In this document: positions 1 through 13,229 of the stretch, one piece after another
How positions within the stretch are numbered: position 1 is the first letter of the stretch
Layout: each line of letters starts with the position of its first letter
Assembly (NCBI GenBank): GCA_964035795.1
Contig: OZ038321.1
Location: forward strand, 12,365,093 to 12,429,092
DNA length: 64,000 nt
Direction of reading: 5' to 3'
DNA from: Pterobdella sp. o SKG-2022
Lineage: Eukaryota; Annelida; Clitellata; Hirudinida; Piscicolidae
Translations under genes and position numbers: made by a program
Notes under the pieces: generated by a model
What the model was told of the DNA's origin: nothing
The model's database searches: none
Seen by the model: the letters and a program-made list of their open reading frames with translations, nothing else

Positions 1-1262
1 GTAAGTCGATCCTGAAGATGGTTTCAAGTCACTTCAACTGATGTTATGATGCATAAGTTTATTCTAAAAGTATCTACTCTTAGCATGATTTTAGCTTTTT
101 TAAACAATACAGTAAAAATTTTTCAATTAGAATATGTATTACAATTTTATTTAAATCAATTATTTTGAATGATCTTGAGTATTTTTAAACTTTGGATCTG
201 TTTTTTAAATTTTCAACACTAATTTTCTTAGTTAAAAGTAATTACATCATGAACTTCATTTTCGTTTTTAAGAGCTTTTTCAAGCTACAATGGTTTCGAT
301 AGATTAAGTACGTTCTCAAAATTATAGACTTTACACGAAACTTTTAAAAACAAAAACTTGATCCAGTTATAAACCTTCTTATCATGGTTTTTCTAAACAG
401 AGAGCATTCTCGAGTGTCGTCTGTACATTGGGCCACTAATATGAACTCGTCTCCCTGGATTTCAATCGTCACATCGTCAGGCTGGAAATGTCGCAAATCA
501 AATCTTACCTGCATATCAAAAATTAAAATCTTCTGTATGATAACTAAAATTGTTTAAAAGATATTTTTTTTGTTATGAATATGAAAGAGTGTATAAAGAA
601 GTCTTAGTTAAATAAATCTTGAAGATGTTACTTGAAGAATGGGCAATCCATCTTGATCTAAGACTTCAGCGGAATCCACAGGCTTCTTGATGCCTTCCTG
701 CTTCTGTTCCTCGGTTGATTTCAAAACCAAAAACTCACTCACTTCTTCTAAATCATCCTGAAAGATTTTTTGGAAAAAAAATCAAAGGTTGTATATTTCT
801 TCAGCTCACAATTTTTTACACAAAACAAATTTTACTAAAATATTTATTTTGAGAATAGAAAATTGTTTTAACGTGCACTAAGACCCGCCTCAACGATTGA
901 TTTTGTGAAACAAAAAACAAGGCTTTATAAATCATCAAAGTTATTCTATGTATGTTTTCATCTCATTATTAAAAGATCTAAATTTTTCGCCAAAATATCG
1001 TGCAAACGTTTTCAAAACAATTTTTGAAACGAAGGGCATCTATATTGTAAAAAATGAAAGCTTAAAAGTATCAAATCATGTTAAATGAAACATGGTTTGA
1101 TTTGAGCCTCTTCATTTCAAATAAACTTACTTGCCAGCGTTGTTTACGCATTTTAAACTCTTCATTTTCAATATCATCTTCTTCATTATCTTCTTCTTTC
1201 TTCATTTTCACTATCGGCTTCATCTTGCTTTTAGTCTCTTTAAAGAATTTCTTGAATGCCGC
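1..1262 (-). CDS. Small heat-shock protein (alpha-crystallin domain) gene, 3'-truncated by the window edge
   Basis: Four minus-strand exons join in phase: 1262-1131, 757-632, 508-375 and 11-1 (continuing past base 1), all with AG acceptors and GT donors. The third exon encodes the start of an alpha-crystallin (HSP20) domain, reading VRFDLRHFQPDDVTIEIQGD, the typical beta-strand pattern of V-x-F-D-x-R-x-F-x-P-(D/E)-(D/E)-V. It ends RKTMIR and the last visible exon continues RIDL, as expected for the stretch before the domain's (L/I)P-x-x-V turn. The first two exons encode a Lys/Glu-rich N-terminal arm with an acidic run. Family knowledge: sHSPs are ATP-independent holdase chaperones forming cytosolic oligomers. 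The C-terminal half, including the I-x-I tail, lies outside the window. Exon phases are 0, 0, 0 and 2. The upstream start is uncertain; see the candidate first exon at 5,303-5,398. Confidence 0.78.
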
Positions 1263-4200
1263 CTGTATGAATTGTTCTCATATTGATTATTCATGCGTCA
1301 ACATTCTATATATTTTTATTTCATTTATTTTTACTTCCAATATTTGAATTGAAAAATTAATAAGAAGATAATTGATTGAATATTTTGAAGAAATAATCAA
1401 GATTAATAACTAAAAAACAGCCATGAAACCTTAAGTCCTATGAATATTCAAACACAACCTTTCTCTAATTTTCAAGTGAAAAATTTTCCGTTTTGAAATT
1501 ATTTAAATTCACATAATTAAAACTATGGATTTCGAATTCAATTTTTTAACCTCAATTCATTGCAATTATGCTAACTTGTAACCACATCGATGCACCGGCG
1601 AAAGCATGTACGCACCACTTCACAACATCAGTCATCCCACAATAATAAGATCCATATATTCTTTATTCATTAATTTTGTACAACCCTACTATGTGAAATC
1701 GTTATTTTTGTTCAACCGAGGTAGTATATCAGAGTGTTGTTGAACAACATAAAACACATTGTTTCATTAACTCTTTGAATTAATATTTTATTGACTTCAA
1801 TTATGAAAGACTTTTTCGCCTTTTTTTAGACCAAATGAATGAACATTTGCTCTTCTTATAAGATTAGAAGATCATTTCTCAGCAACTGAGTTGTTTGCGC
1901 GCTTAAATCACGAAATACCTACCACGTATAAAAATAGTTTTTAAATATACTTCGAACTTTATTTTTAGGAAAAAATTTATATGTTGAAAGATTAATTTCT
2001 AAATTATAAAATTTTCAACGAGTTTTAGATAGTATTAAGATAAAACCAATAAAAGTTTTTCTAAATTGAGTCTTCTTCATATTATTTATTGTTTGAAATA
2101 TTAAATTTAAACGAATTTTTTCAACAAAAACTAGGCTGCTTTCCCCTACCAGTTACCAAGATGCTTTACTAATTAAAAATCATAATTACATCTAAGTCCG
2201 ATTTTTTAAAGATATTTTTTTATTAATAATTATTTTTTCAAGGTTCAATATTAAAAAACTAAAAAAGTAAGTATAAGCTTTTTCAAATCCCTGTGTAACT
2301 AGCTTTTTTCGTCTAAGAATCGATTCACATTTTTAAACCTCATTTTTTTTATTTGAAAAACATTCACATAAAGCGAGCTTTAAAAAATAAATCGAAATTT
2401 TAAAGACCATTTCTAATACAAAAAGAGCTACGTTTTATAATTTTAATTTTTCAAAGTATCTCTTTTATCAGCCAAAACTTCAACTTATGGATAATTAATA
2501 GTTTCGAAAATATTTGTTTATTATTATACAACAACATTGGATGATAACAAGGAGATTAAATGAAGAACCAGGCATTTTTGTTGTTTAAAACCAGTGAGAT
2601 AATTCAAGGGAATAATCTGTTCTAATTATGAGAAAGACTTTCACTTTTAATTATTTTTGTTTATTTAGTTCTGTTATTTTTGTCAATTTGAATACTACTA
2701 ATATTTTTTCATCGATATCTTCTATTCCTCAAGTTTTTTTTCACAATTATTTTGTTTTTATCTGATACATTTGAATATAAATTTGTAAAGTAGATGTACG
2801 TTACAAAATCGGATCATTACTCAGGCTTATGTATGTTTATCTTTGCATCTATATTTGGTACGAGTAACATTTTTTAAATACATATTATGGGATAACTTTA
2901 ATAATGAAATCTTAAAATTTCTCTCAAACCTGGAGCAAATAGCTGTTTAAGCAGAGATCTGTTTGTTCAGTAGAATTACAAAATCATTTCAAAATTTTAC
3001 TCGATTATGCAAATTCTTTTTCAATTAAATAGATTTTGTGCGAAAGCTTATAATTTTAAAAAATTTTCATGAATTTTCATTTTTAATTTCATTTAAATAT
3101 AAATTGTTTTGACTAATGATTGAACACTGAGAAATCGATGAGGATAAATCAATGGGCTCTGAGTGAGTCTTGCGTCTGTACTTTTGCTCAACTCAAATAA
3201 TTCAACTTATTTTTCGTGATTATTTTCATTTGATTTTTTAAACTTTACCAAAATTTCATTGTGTTTGAAGAGTTTCAACTAGCATGTTTCTTATTTTATC
3301 TAGAGCACTTTGAAAAGCACTAAAAGAGATGTGATAAAGTAAATTGCAGAATAAAAAAATAAAATAAACTTTTATTCAATAAATATTTTTTCATGAATTT
3401 TGAGCTTATCTTTCCAATTGAACTTGCTTTCATTCTCACATGAGGATTCCTCGCCGTTATGACTTGCCTGATTATAAACGAAAAAACTTTCCAAATGTTT
3501 TCAACTGAAAATAAAACTGAAAATCTTTTTTTGAACAATTAATTACAAAATGCTTTTAATTTTTTGAAATTATCGATTAAAATAAAATATTTATCGCAGT
3601 TTTCATTTGTTTTGGACCAAAAGACAAATTTCTAAAAATTATAAACTTTTTCAACTGCTATACGAAAAACACTTTTAATACTTTCTATACATTGTTGTAC
3701 CAATTGAGGGTGGAACTTTTGGCTTCAAGGGTTCAAACAGGTTGAAGTTAATGTGGGAAACTGTGAAAACGATAGCTCAAGAAACACCAGAACCGTAGTC
3801 AACTCTTTTCCTACTACAAGAAATTAGTATGGCCATACAAAGCGTAAATGCTTGTAGTGTTTTGAGTACACTTTGAGAAAAAATGATGAAATTTTCTGTT
3901 TATGATTTTACTCTGTTTAATTACTATGGTTGTGGTTTTACTTTGTTTTGTTATTTAACTTTTTGTTTTACTTCGTTCAGTTTTGTCTTTCGAGTTTCAT
4001 CTCGAGTAATTTTTTTGCAAGAAAAGTTTGAGAAGTTTGATAAATTTTCTTATTTAATAATGAAAATATTTTTAGCAAAAAAAAGTTTTCTACTAACCAT
4101 GATTAAGAATAGTTCAGCAATGAAAGGAAATTAAAATTAAGTTTAAGCGCAAGAAAAGTATTAAAAGCAGAATTAACTTTCAATTTATTCAAAACACATG

Positions 4201-5230
4201 ATTTAAAAATAAGTTTAAAACACTATTAACTTTTATTTCAACATTGCAACAGATGAAATTTCCTACAATTAGATAATTGTTTCCTTATTAAGAGAGAAAT
4301 TTTTTCAAGACAATGCAAAACTCCTATTTCAACTTTTATGCAAACTTCTTAACGCACAAGTTTTTGATGCTTATATGTACTGAAAAGCTTTTGAAACTAA
4401 ATGCAATCCAGGTAGGAATCAAAAACATAATGCATGCGATGTTTTTTGCTGACGCATACTTGCAGTGCACGAAGAAGCATACGATCCAACACAACCATAT
4501 TCTTTTATGCTTCAACGTACGCTATCTCTATCATATTTGCATATGTAACCCTACATATGTCAAAGTAAATGATTAAAATAAAAAAAAAATTATTCAATGG
4601 GAAAAGTGTTATTTGATTTTTTTGTGTAAACATCAAAGACCGCCCCGCCATATGCTTTCAAGAATATTACTTTGAAGATCATTGCCGTTATGTAGAATTT
4701 TTATTCTTTGAGTTGAATCAAAAATCTGTTCGAAATTATTTTTTCAAATTCATAAATATCATTTCTTTCAAGTTTTCTTTTGCGTGCTTTGAGGAAATAA
4801 AATATCGACCCCTAGGAACTGGATTGAAAATATTCTTCTTTCTATACATTTTAAATTTATTAGGCAGATTTTTTTTTAGAATAAAATAATTTTCGATAAA
4901 AAAATATGATATTTTCAACAAAATTTTTCAAATATTTTAGAGAAGAGTTTGGAAATAATTGTTTTGATAGTGTCAATAATAATACACTCCAATTCGAAAA
5001 TATGGACCTAAACGCAAACATTCTATACAAATAATACATAAAAAATCAAAAGTAAATGGAAAGTCATAAATAAATACAACATTATGTTCAGTCGAAATTT
5101 TGACTAAAATTCTTACTGTCATAAAATTTTTTAATCAATAAATCTTCACAGTTATTTACACAATAAAAGTTTAATTAAATCTAAAAATTAAATTTAACTA
5201 AAAATTGAATTAAGACTATAAAAACCAATA
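1263..5230. other. AT-rich non-coding DNA, no gene seen
   Basis: Only short chance reading frames occur here (for example 3883-4134 on + and 3538-3320 on -). They are low-complexity, Phe/Lys-rich and have no splice context. The region is either the first intron of the sHSP-like gene or intergenic. No repeat array, RNA gene or mobile element was recognised. Confidence 0.5.
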
Positions 5231-5398
5231 TTAATCTTTATCACGCATAGAAGCTAGGTTTATAAGGAATTTGTCGCGAAGAAATCGTTGTAGGTTGTTG
5301 ACCTGGTTCCTCGAGAGTCCCTTGAAGAGGTCCGAAGAGGCATTCCTCCTTAGTCTTTGAGAAAGGTTCCGTTTTTTCAATATCTCCACAGTGACCAT
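5231..5398 (-). CDS. Candidate first coding exon of the small heat-shock-like gene (or a 55-codon stand-alone ORF)
   Basis: A minus-strand ATG at 5398 opens a 55-codon frame ending in TAA at 5231. Its base composition is visibly richer in G+C than the AT-rich DNA around it, and the peptide is basic and helical-looking (starts MVTVEILKKRNL). A GT donor at 5302-5301 after CAG would end a 32-codon exon (5398-5303) in phase 0, matching the phase-0 acceptor of the exon at 1262. That makes it a plausible N-terminal exon of the alpha-crystallin gene, at the cost of a roughly 4-kb intron, far longer than the gene's other introns. Alternatively it is an independent micro-gene. No family similarity is recognised; RNA evidence would decide. 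Confidence 0.35.
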   Translation of the reverse strand: MVTVEILKKRNLSQRLRRNASSDLFKGLSRNQVNNLQRFLRDKFLINLASMRDKD

Positions 5399-8158
5399 TT
5401 TGAAACTCTTAAGCTGGTATTATTAAATTTCTGAAAGTTTCTTGTTAACTATTCAAACAAATTACTAAACAAACTCTTAAAATGTCGTCAGAGTTTGATG
5501 AACTATTTTAAATGATAGCAAGGTAACTTTAAAAACTATAAATTTCTCAAGCAAACTAGCATTGTCGTTCATATAAATATACAAATAAATGAGTATGAAT
5601 ATTCATGTCAGGTGTTAAACTGCAGCCTATGAATAAAATTTGTAAAAAGACATGCGTCAGAAACTGCATTAAATATTAATGTTTCGATTAACGTCATTAC
5701 ATTAAACAATTAAAATATCAATTAGGTCTTTTCATTTTTACTTTTATTTTTAATTTTAATGGCATATCCTGGAAGTTCCCTTTGTATAATTAAATTCCAT
5801 TAAATAATAGTTTAGGGATAATGAATTTAACAGTTTGAAATTATTTTTAAATTTTTTAAAATTCAGAATTCAAAATCATTCATAGAAAATAATATGGAAA
5901 AATTAGATTTTCAATCTTGTTGCGCCGGTTTGACAATGTTAAATAGCTGGGAGCTTGATTGATTTAAAAATATGTTTTTATAAAAGATTCAGGGAAAAAT
6001 AGTTTTAAACTACAAAGTTTCAACTTTAGAAACCATTTTTATGTTTATAACTTTCAAATGTATAAATACTTTGCAACTCCAATAACTTATAGTTGTTATC
6101 AAAAATGCAAATCCTATGGAATTTAAAATATTTATCAAAATTTTATCGTTTAAGCTCAATAAAGCTAATTGACTATAAGATTGACATATTGGAACTTGAA
6201 TTTTTAGGAATACATTGATAAATTTTGTTGATCTTGTTTTTAAAATATTTTATATCGCGTCATCTTTGAAGGATTGGTGTGAACTTTATATGGTTGTTGA
6301 TATTAAAGTTAAATGAGCTTTTATATATTGTTTAATAGATAGTAACTAAAATAATTCAGAATAAAAAATGTTTTTGTGTTTTTAAACTTGTTTATTTCGA
6401 TTCCAAGGTTGAGGCCAGAATAAATGGTTTAATCGTCTAACTTTTATAAAAACCCATACATTTTTACATTTATTTAAATGCCAAAATGTCTGTTTCACAA
6501 ACTGATGACTTGTAAAAGAATGAAAGAAATTACACAAATCAAACGTTTTTCTAAATGAAGAGTTGAGAAAGATTTATATGAGAAGGTTCTAATAGATATT
6601 TTGACAATTGTTGTGTCAAAGTAAGAATGATGGATTTCTGGTTACTTTCTAGCCCACTTTGAAAACGTTAACATTAATACTAAGAATGATACAATAATAA
6701 CAACAATAAAAAAATATCCCCATGAATAAATAAATAGTAGTTTGTTATGGACTGTTGAAAAACTTTGAAAAACGACTATTTTGAACGCCTATCAAAAATT
6801 TAATAACTATTAACGGTGAATTAATTTTATTAATGATATTTGATAATGTGGAAAGTATAACTTATGACGATGATGTGAATAGTTTTGAATGAAACATGAA
6901 GCAAGTTTTCAATGGATCTGTTATTCATAATGTGATGTTTAAGACGTATCATTGGAACCTATTTAGTTTTGAATTTAAACATTCCAAATTATTCATGGAA
7001 ATTATTTATTATAAATAGTTGACCTCTTTTTGAAAAAGTGACGCTATTTTAATTTTATTATTCGAAATAACTTAAGAAATTTTCTAAAAGTATTTTTTTA
7101 TTTTGAAACAAATTAAAATTTTTAGAATATTTGCATTAACTCTAAACAGTGTCAATTGGCATTCAATCAACTGCGAATTCAAACAATCTAAACATTCATT
7201 TATACGAGAAATCAACAAAATCCACCATTTTTAATAAGGTTCTTAGAAGCGCTTTCTCCCTCATAACACTTATTAAACACATAAACAATCTAGCTCTCGG
7301 CACCAAGCTTGTGTGTACGGTAATATATGCGGTAGCTGTATACCAACTCTACAACCTCAGCAACAGCATCCTAGACATTTTCCTCGTTTGTATGCACTTT
7401 TCTGTGTAATTTCTTTGTGTTTAATTAAATAAATTTTTGAATTTTTAGAATTAAATTGCCAAAGTAAATTTCTTCATATGTTGACCGTTTTTAAAGTTTT
7501 CAGTTTGTTTCATTTATATGACTATTTTAGTCGTGTGCATAAATGGGCTCACATGTATTAAAGCGAACGACGATCGTTGTACGTATTTTCTGAAACAAAA
7601 AATTTTAGTTGAGTTTTGTCTTAAAAGCTATATTTATAACTTTATATATAATTTCAATGTTTTGTTCAAACTAAATAAAAATTTAACATAAAACAGTTAT
7701 TAAATAACTATGAAGAAAATAATTTTATTAATCATTTAAGAATTTTTGTATTGGTGCATGAATATGCATAAAATTAGTAATGAGAAATAGTAAATAAGTG
7801 TACATGATGCTATAGAGTTTTAAACGTAGAAACGTATGCGGGTCTGTGAAATGAAGACCTAAGTGCTGGTGGAGCCTGTACGCAGCAGATAAATCACTGA
7901 ATCAACTCGTTTTAGTGGAATACTCACGTTTTAAGTCTTTGAATTGAAAATTTCAGCCTGCTTTTCATCTATCAACGTTTCATATGAAAATGACGATTTG
8001 ATAGTTTATAAGTTATAATTTACATGGAAGTAGGTTGATTACTTTGATAATCTGTTTTGTTTATTGTTTTCCAAAACAAATAGTCCAATTGTAATCGACT
8101 TCATATAGCACGGTTTTTTAGAACTATAATAACTTTGACTCGGATTGCTTTCGAAAAT
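5399..8158. other. Intergenic AT-rich DNA between the divergent sHSP-like and SUEL-lectin genes
   Basis: No supportable coding exon was found. An 86-codon plus-strand frame at 7149-7409 begins at a GTG and lacks family similarity. The 5' regulatory regions of both flanking genes should lie here, since their orientations diverge, but no clear TATA box or other motif could be assigned. Confidence 0.5.
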
Positions 8159-11069
8159 ATGTTCATTAGTAAATATTACATTTTCTACACAATATGGCTC
8201 GTCTTTTTATCCACAAAAAATATTTTTTCTTTTGGAGATCCTTTCTCAGCCACTCTTATTCAAGGTTTGGTTTCAATAAATTATTTATTTTCACTTTATA
8301 GTTCATTTTTAATAGGTTTTTTGAGTATATGCTTCAATAGATGAAATTCATAAGCAAACCCAATTTCTGAATTTCATCGTGAGCTTTCAATTCAAAAATA
8401 CTTTCTAGAAAACGAAGAATATTGTGAGACAGAAACTTTTACTACGAAATGTCCTGAGCACCACGCTGTTCTCATAACAAAAGCCTCTTATGGCAGAACG
8501 GGATATGGGAAGTGTGTGTTAGAAGGCTACTCAGACAAATGGTGCAACAAAGATGTTCTTATCCCGATGGACAATATTTGTTCTGGAAAGAAAAATTGTG
8601 AAGTAAGAATTCCAGACAAAATACTTGAGTCAGCCACAGGATGCAAGGACTTCAAAAATTATCTGAACGTTTCATATAGATGTGTTGAGGGTTGGGAACA
8701 GATTTCAAATACTGAATTATCATTCAAACTGAATGATTTCAATTAATTTATTGTTATTTTCCTTTTTTTTTAATACATGCTTCGAGTTCAAAAAAAATTT
8801 CCAATTCATTCTCAGTCGAACATGATGCCTGTTTCAAATGTCGTAAAGAAGATTTTGCGTTAGTCAAATACCAAATGGGTTATTTGGCTTCATTCACTTC
8901 ATTCGATTCTATTGAATCTAATGAGAAAAAACAATGTGGTACAGTTACTTGTCCGTGGAAAATTGAAGTTATGGTCGGCCAAACAATTAAAATCACGCTT
9001 TATGATTTCACAATCGCTAAGACCAATTTCTCAGATAGCAATTGTTTTAGACTTGCTGTTATAAAAGAAAAGCCGTATGATATGGATACACCGGTTTGTG
9101 GAGGAAAAACGAGAATAAAAAATGTCTATCAATCTGTATCTAATTCAATTGAACTTTATATAATGAATCACCGAGGTTACTCTGCTTTTGGAAGATTCTT
9201 TTTAAAATACGAAGGTATTTTAAATAATTGATTTTATATTTAATTCATTCCAATGAAAACACTCTTGTTTCAAAAGTTATGTTTATAGGTTTTTTTAGTA
9301 CTTGTATATATTAACCTTTCAAAACATATCTGATAAACTGCATTTTTTTCACAAGTAGTGATATATCTTAATTCAGTACTAAACAAACATTTATTCTTAA
9401 TAACCAATATTTTTGATTGATTAGTGTTTGTTCAAAAGCTTTCATAAACTTTATCATGACTTTGTTTACATATCAAAACCCCATCTAGTTATCTATATAT
9501 CCATTTGTGAAAAGGTTTAATCAGGCTTGGGATTAAAGAATATTCATAACCTTGTTCTATTAATACTTTTCAAAAACTTAAAAAAAAATGAAAAATTCAT
9601 CATGAAAAACTTTAGTAAAGACCCAAATTGTTCAACATTAATTTCAGCCATTGGGTGTGCTGACTTTGAAGCGCCCATGAATACAAGGACTGTTAGAGAA
9701 AAAAATATGACAGAGATTAGTTGTGGAGATGGACAAAAATGGGTGGTGAAATGTGAAGGGTCAAAATGGGTTGGGGAATATGATGTGTGTGCGTCTGCCA
9801 TGATCGATGGTCCTAGGTACATTGGAGTTCTTTCTGTAGGTCTGTCTCTATGCGTGTATTCAGCTATTTTAATTCTAAAATACCGGTTCACTAGATACAT
9901 TTTTTTTCAGGTCTACTTACGGCTATTGTTATAGGCATTGCTCTTGTTATTGCTGTTCTCATTGTGACGATAGGAGTAGTATGCTTGAAAAAGTAATGAA
10001 TTTTGGTCTATGAATTTAATAGACTATTATTCTAAAAAAATTTGAATTGAATTTATTAATAAAACATAGAGTATTATTTTTAATTAAAAACAAAAAAATA
10101 AAAATAGAAAAGTATTTTTAAATTTATAGGCACCACCAAGACTCGATGCGATCCAGAGGGGCTCTATATGTACACCCCAGTCAATGTTATGAACTGCGAG
10201 GAGGCTACCAGAGAGCTAATTATTTTGATGAAGATAGTCTCATGAGAAAGTATCAAAAAAGCTTATATCCAACAAGTTATAACGTGCATTCTGTTGGAGG
10301 GATTGATCGGAGGAATGTCTATGATGTGCCAAAAAGCATCGAGTCCCGTCCTTTGCCTTCTATTCCTGTTGAATCTAAACCAATACCTAAAATCAAACAA
10401 ATCGAAGTGACTGATTTTATTTTTTTATCTCTTTTTTCCATGAAAATTAACATGAATTAAATTTAATTTTAATATTTTTTCAATTTCTCAAAGGCTCAAC
10501 TTGAGTTGAAATCTCACAAATACCAAAGCGTTATTGTTTCAACAGCTTCTTCTACAGCTTATGAGCCAACAATATCAAAAAGCACTAGCAACCAATCTCA
10601 AATCCCTTCTCTATCTTGCTCATCTAGAAAATCATTTTACCCATCATCACATTATACTGTTTTAGATTCTGCGGCTCAACAGCACCAATCAACTAGCAAA
10701 CAAATGAATGCCTCGACAGCCGGTTCATTAGAAACTGGAGCTCTAACGTGGGCAGTGCCTGACCCCCAATCAACTGCTTACAGTTATGCATCTTCTTCTC
10801 AAGGTGGATCTGATGATGGCTTTAGTAGCAAAGAGTCTGCGGTCAAAAACATTAATAAAAACATTTTAAATGCTATGAACGTTGGAAATTTTCAATCTGA
10901 ACTCTACAATTCACAAATTCCATTGAGACCTATGAGAGAAGGTTCACAAGCGGCTGTAAACAATGTCAACAACAGTTTTTGCACTGCTAATAAAGAAAAT
11001 GATCAAAACTCCATTGAGGGCGTTTCCACGGAAAAGTCCTTCAGTACGGGAACTAATAGTTGGCCCTGA
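8159..11069 (+). CDS. Type I membrane protein with SUEL lectin, CUB and Cys-rich domains
   Basis: Seven exons join in phase into 627 residues: 8159-8264, 8409-8690, 8816-9214, 9648-9809, 9911-9992, 10130-10406 and 10494-11069. Exon 1 encodes a hydrophobic signal peptide. Exon 2 (residues about 40-129) is a SUEL/galactose-binding lectin domain with the typical YGR, (C)V, NxC and YxC cysteines, and resembles the domain of EVA-1 and rhamnose-binding lectins. Exon 3 (130-262) is CUB-like, with paired Cys and a CGGKTR/VYQS stretch. Exon 4 is a small Cys-rich, Sushi-like unit. Exon 5 is one transmembrane helix (LLTAIVIGIALVIAVLIVTI) followed by CLKK. Exons 6-7 form a 280-residue Ser/Thr/Gln-rich cytoplasmic tail with YDVP and RPLPSIP motifs that could recruit SH2 or SH3 proteins. 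Extracellular domains sit in separate phase-1 exons, as in shuffled modular receptors. It probably serves as an adhesion or guidance receptor, by inference. The exon-4 donor (GTCCTA) is weak and chosen by phase. Confidence 0.8.
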
Positions 11070-13229
11070 TTTTAAAATTTTCACAATCAATTTTCATGAA
11101 ACAATGAATATTTTTTTCTGCAGTACTTCATTTAAAGGCATTTTTCAAAAATTGTAAGTAGTAGGTTTCTAGTAACATGCATTATTTTTATACTCAAACT
11201 ATATTACATAAAATCACGAAGGCCTGCTTAAAGGGATTATACTTTTTATGAATTAAATTTTTTCTAAAATTAAAGTTTAAAAACTAATACATTCCAAATA
11301 ATTTGAATCTGGAAATTATAAGTCAATTTAATTTTTTCATCTATAGAATTGAAAATCTTAAATGAGGAAATGTTTAATGAATCTAGTCAGTCAGAAGAGA
11401 AATGCAATTAAGAAAAAGCTTTTATAGAATCTTCGTTTTATTGAATTTCAGCAAATTTTGTTTTTATGTTTTAAAGCGTTCTTATCTGATAACGCTCTTA
11501 TATTCGATGAATTGATGCGGAGAAAAGCTGAGAGAATCCTGTGACGTTTATTAAATTTTTTCATAGATTTTAATGAATATTTTATAATGAGATTTTTATA
11601 AAAAATCAACTTTTAATTAGAACTTATAATCAATCTACATCTAACAAAACTATTTAATTTCCAAAGAAAATGTTTTTTTCGAAAATAGCAATTTGAAAAC
11701 TAACTTAAGATAATTTTGCACAATTTTTATTACGGTTTGAGTATTTATTTTTTTCGATCGATTATTTATTTTTGAATTAGTATTGTGAATATGTAAAACA
11801 CTGTTTATTGTCTATTCATGTTTGTGAAGTTTTAGCATGGCATAATATTTATTGGTTATTCGTTGTTTTGAAGAGCGGTTTGGATTATAAATGAATTCTA
11901 ATTGTCTTTAATACTAATGTATTATGATCATCTATATGTTGATGCAACTTCATGAAACTAACTATGCCTAATAAAATTTTAACAAATGCTTATACTAATA
12001 AAAAATGAAACAGATGAATTTATTAAATTTAAAAATTCATTTCGACTGATTAATGACTCTGTCAAAAGTATGATAGTTGTATTTGGCTCAAACAGTAAAA
12101 GAATATTTTCAAAGAATCGTCTATTAAAAATATTGATATTCAACGTGAAAGCTGATTTGATCGGTTATTCTATCAAGGAATATAATAACAGGAGTAAAAA
12201 ATTTCTCAAATTACCCAAAAACATCCGAACTTATTACAGTTTTTTTGATAGGCATAGAAACCTTTGTTCTCACCTGTTTTCAATTAATCAATCGAATATA
12301 ACCTCGACTACTTGTTTCGAAAAAAACATCACTTGGGAAAGCACAAAAAAAAACACATCTCGTGCATGAAGAGAAGCTGGCACCGTCAAGTTCAATAGCA
12401 AAAATGCCCATTTAAACCACGGATTTTTGAAAAAGTCTTATCAGAAAACATATAATATCAAATAATAACAAATGTCATTTATTAATCCATGTGCACCAAG
12501 CTTAAAAAACAATGCTCATCACTTATAACGAACAATCAGTTTTTAGTCGTTCAAAAATTTCTACATTTTTCAACATTATTTTTAAAACATTTTTTCTATT
12601 TAAAGAATACTTGGAAATTTTTTCAATTTGAAAAATATGAAGATTTTATTATCTCAAAAAAGCTCAATAAATTATGAAAAGTGTCTGAATTAAAAATAGT
12701 TGGCAACAGCAAACTCCCTTATGAAATGGAAAAGACAAAATTGTCAAAGTTATGTTAACGAGATAAATTAAGCTCATAAAATTTTTAGAAAAAACGATAA
12801 GAAGCTGGTTTCATTCCACCATCGCCTTTTCTTAAAGTTGAAAGCTTTTAAAAATAAAATATCAAACGATAAGTACTATTTGAAATCATCCCTTGAGAAT
12901 TTATTGAATAGTGAGAGTAAAAGTACTTACTCTACTAGGTTTGCCAGACTGACTAGCTCAAATATCCGCGTTTTTTTAAAAATCCTATTACCTTGAAATT
13001 TTATGTTTTTTTTTCAAAAAAAGCTGTCTATTCCTTTGAAGAATCTTAGATAACTGGTAAATAGTTTCAAAATGTGCTAGATATCAACTGTCTGGTTTCA
13101 TAAAATGAAATTTAATTTATAGTATGGAAACTTTTTATTGACTTTCAAAAAAACTAAATGAATATATATGAAAGTTAAAACAAGTTAGATTAGCGTCACA
13201 AAAATAAACAAATTCAAAAAGGTTTTAAA
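11070..13229. other. Intergenic AT-rich DNA with one doubtful 127-codon ORF
   Basis: The only long frame is 11986-12369 on the plus strand (127 codons, ATG start). It is Lys/Asn/Ile-rich, shows no domain, and has no composition shift relative to its surroundings. A frame of this length is only mildly unexpected by chance in DNA this AT-rich over 64 kb. Nothing else was recognised. Confidence 0.45.

Noticed and set aside
3883..4576. 83- and 87-codon plus-strand ORFs
   Set aside because: Phe/Tyr/Cys-rich peptides typical of random AT-rich DNA; several frames of this length are expected by chance in the window.
7149..7409. 86-codon plus-strand ORF with a hydrophobic stretch
   Set aside because: Starts at GTG, no similarity and no exon partner in phase.
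11986..12369. 127-codon plus-strand ORF
   Set aside because: No composition shift, no domain and no splice context; a frame of this length can occur by chance in 64 kb of DNA this AT-rich.
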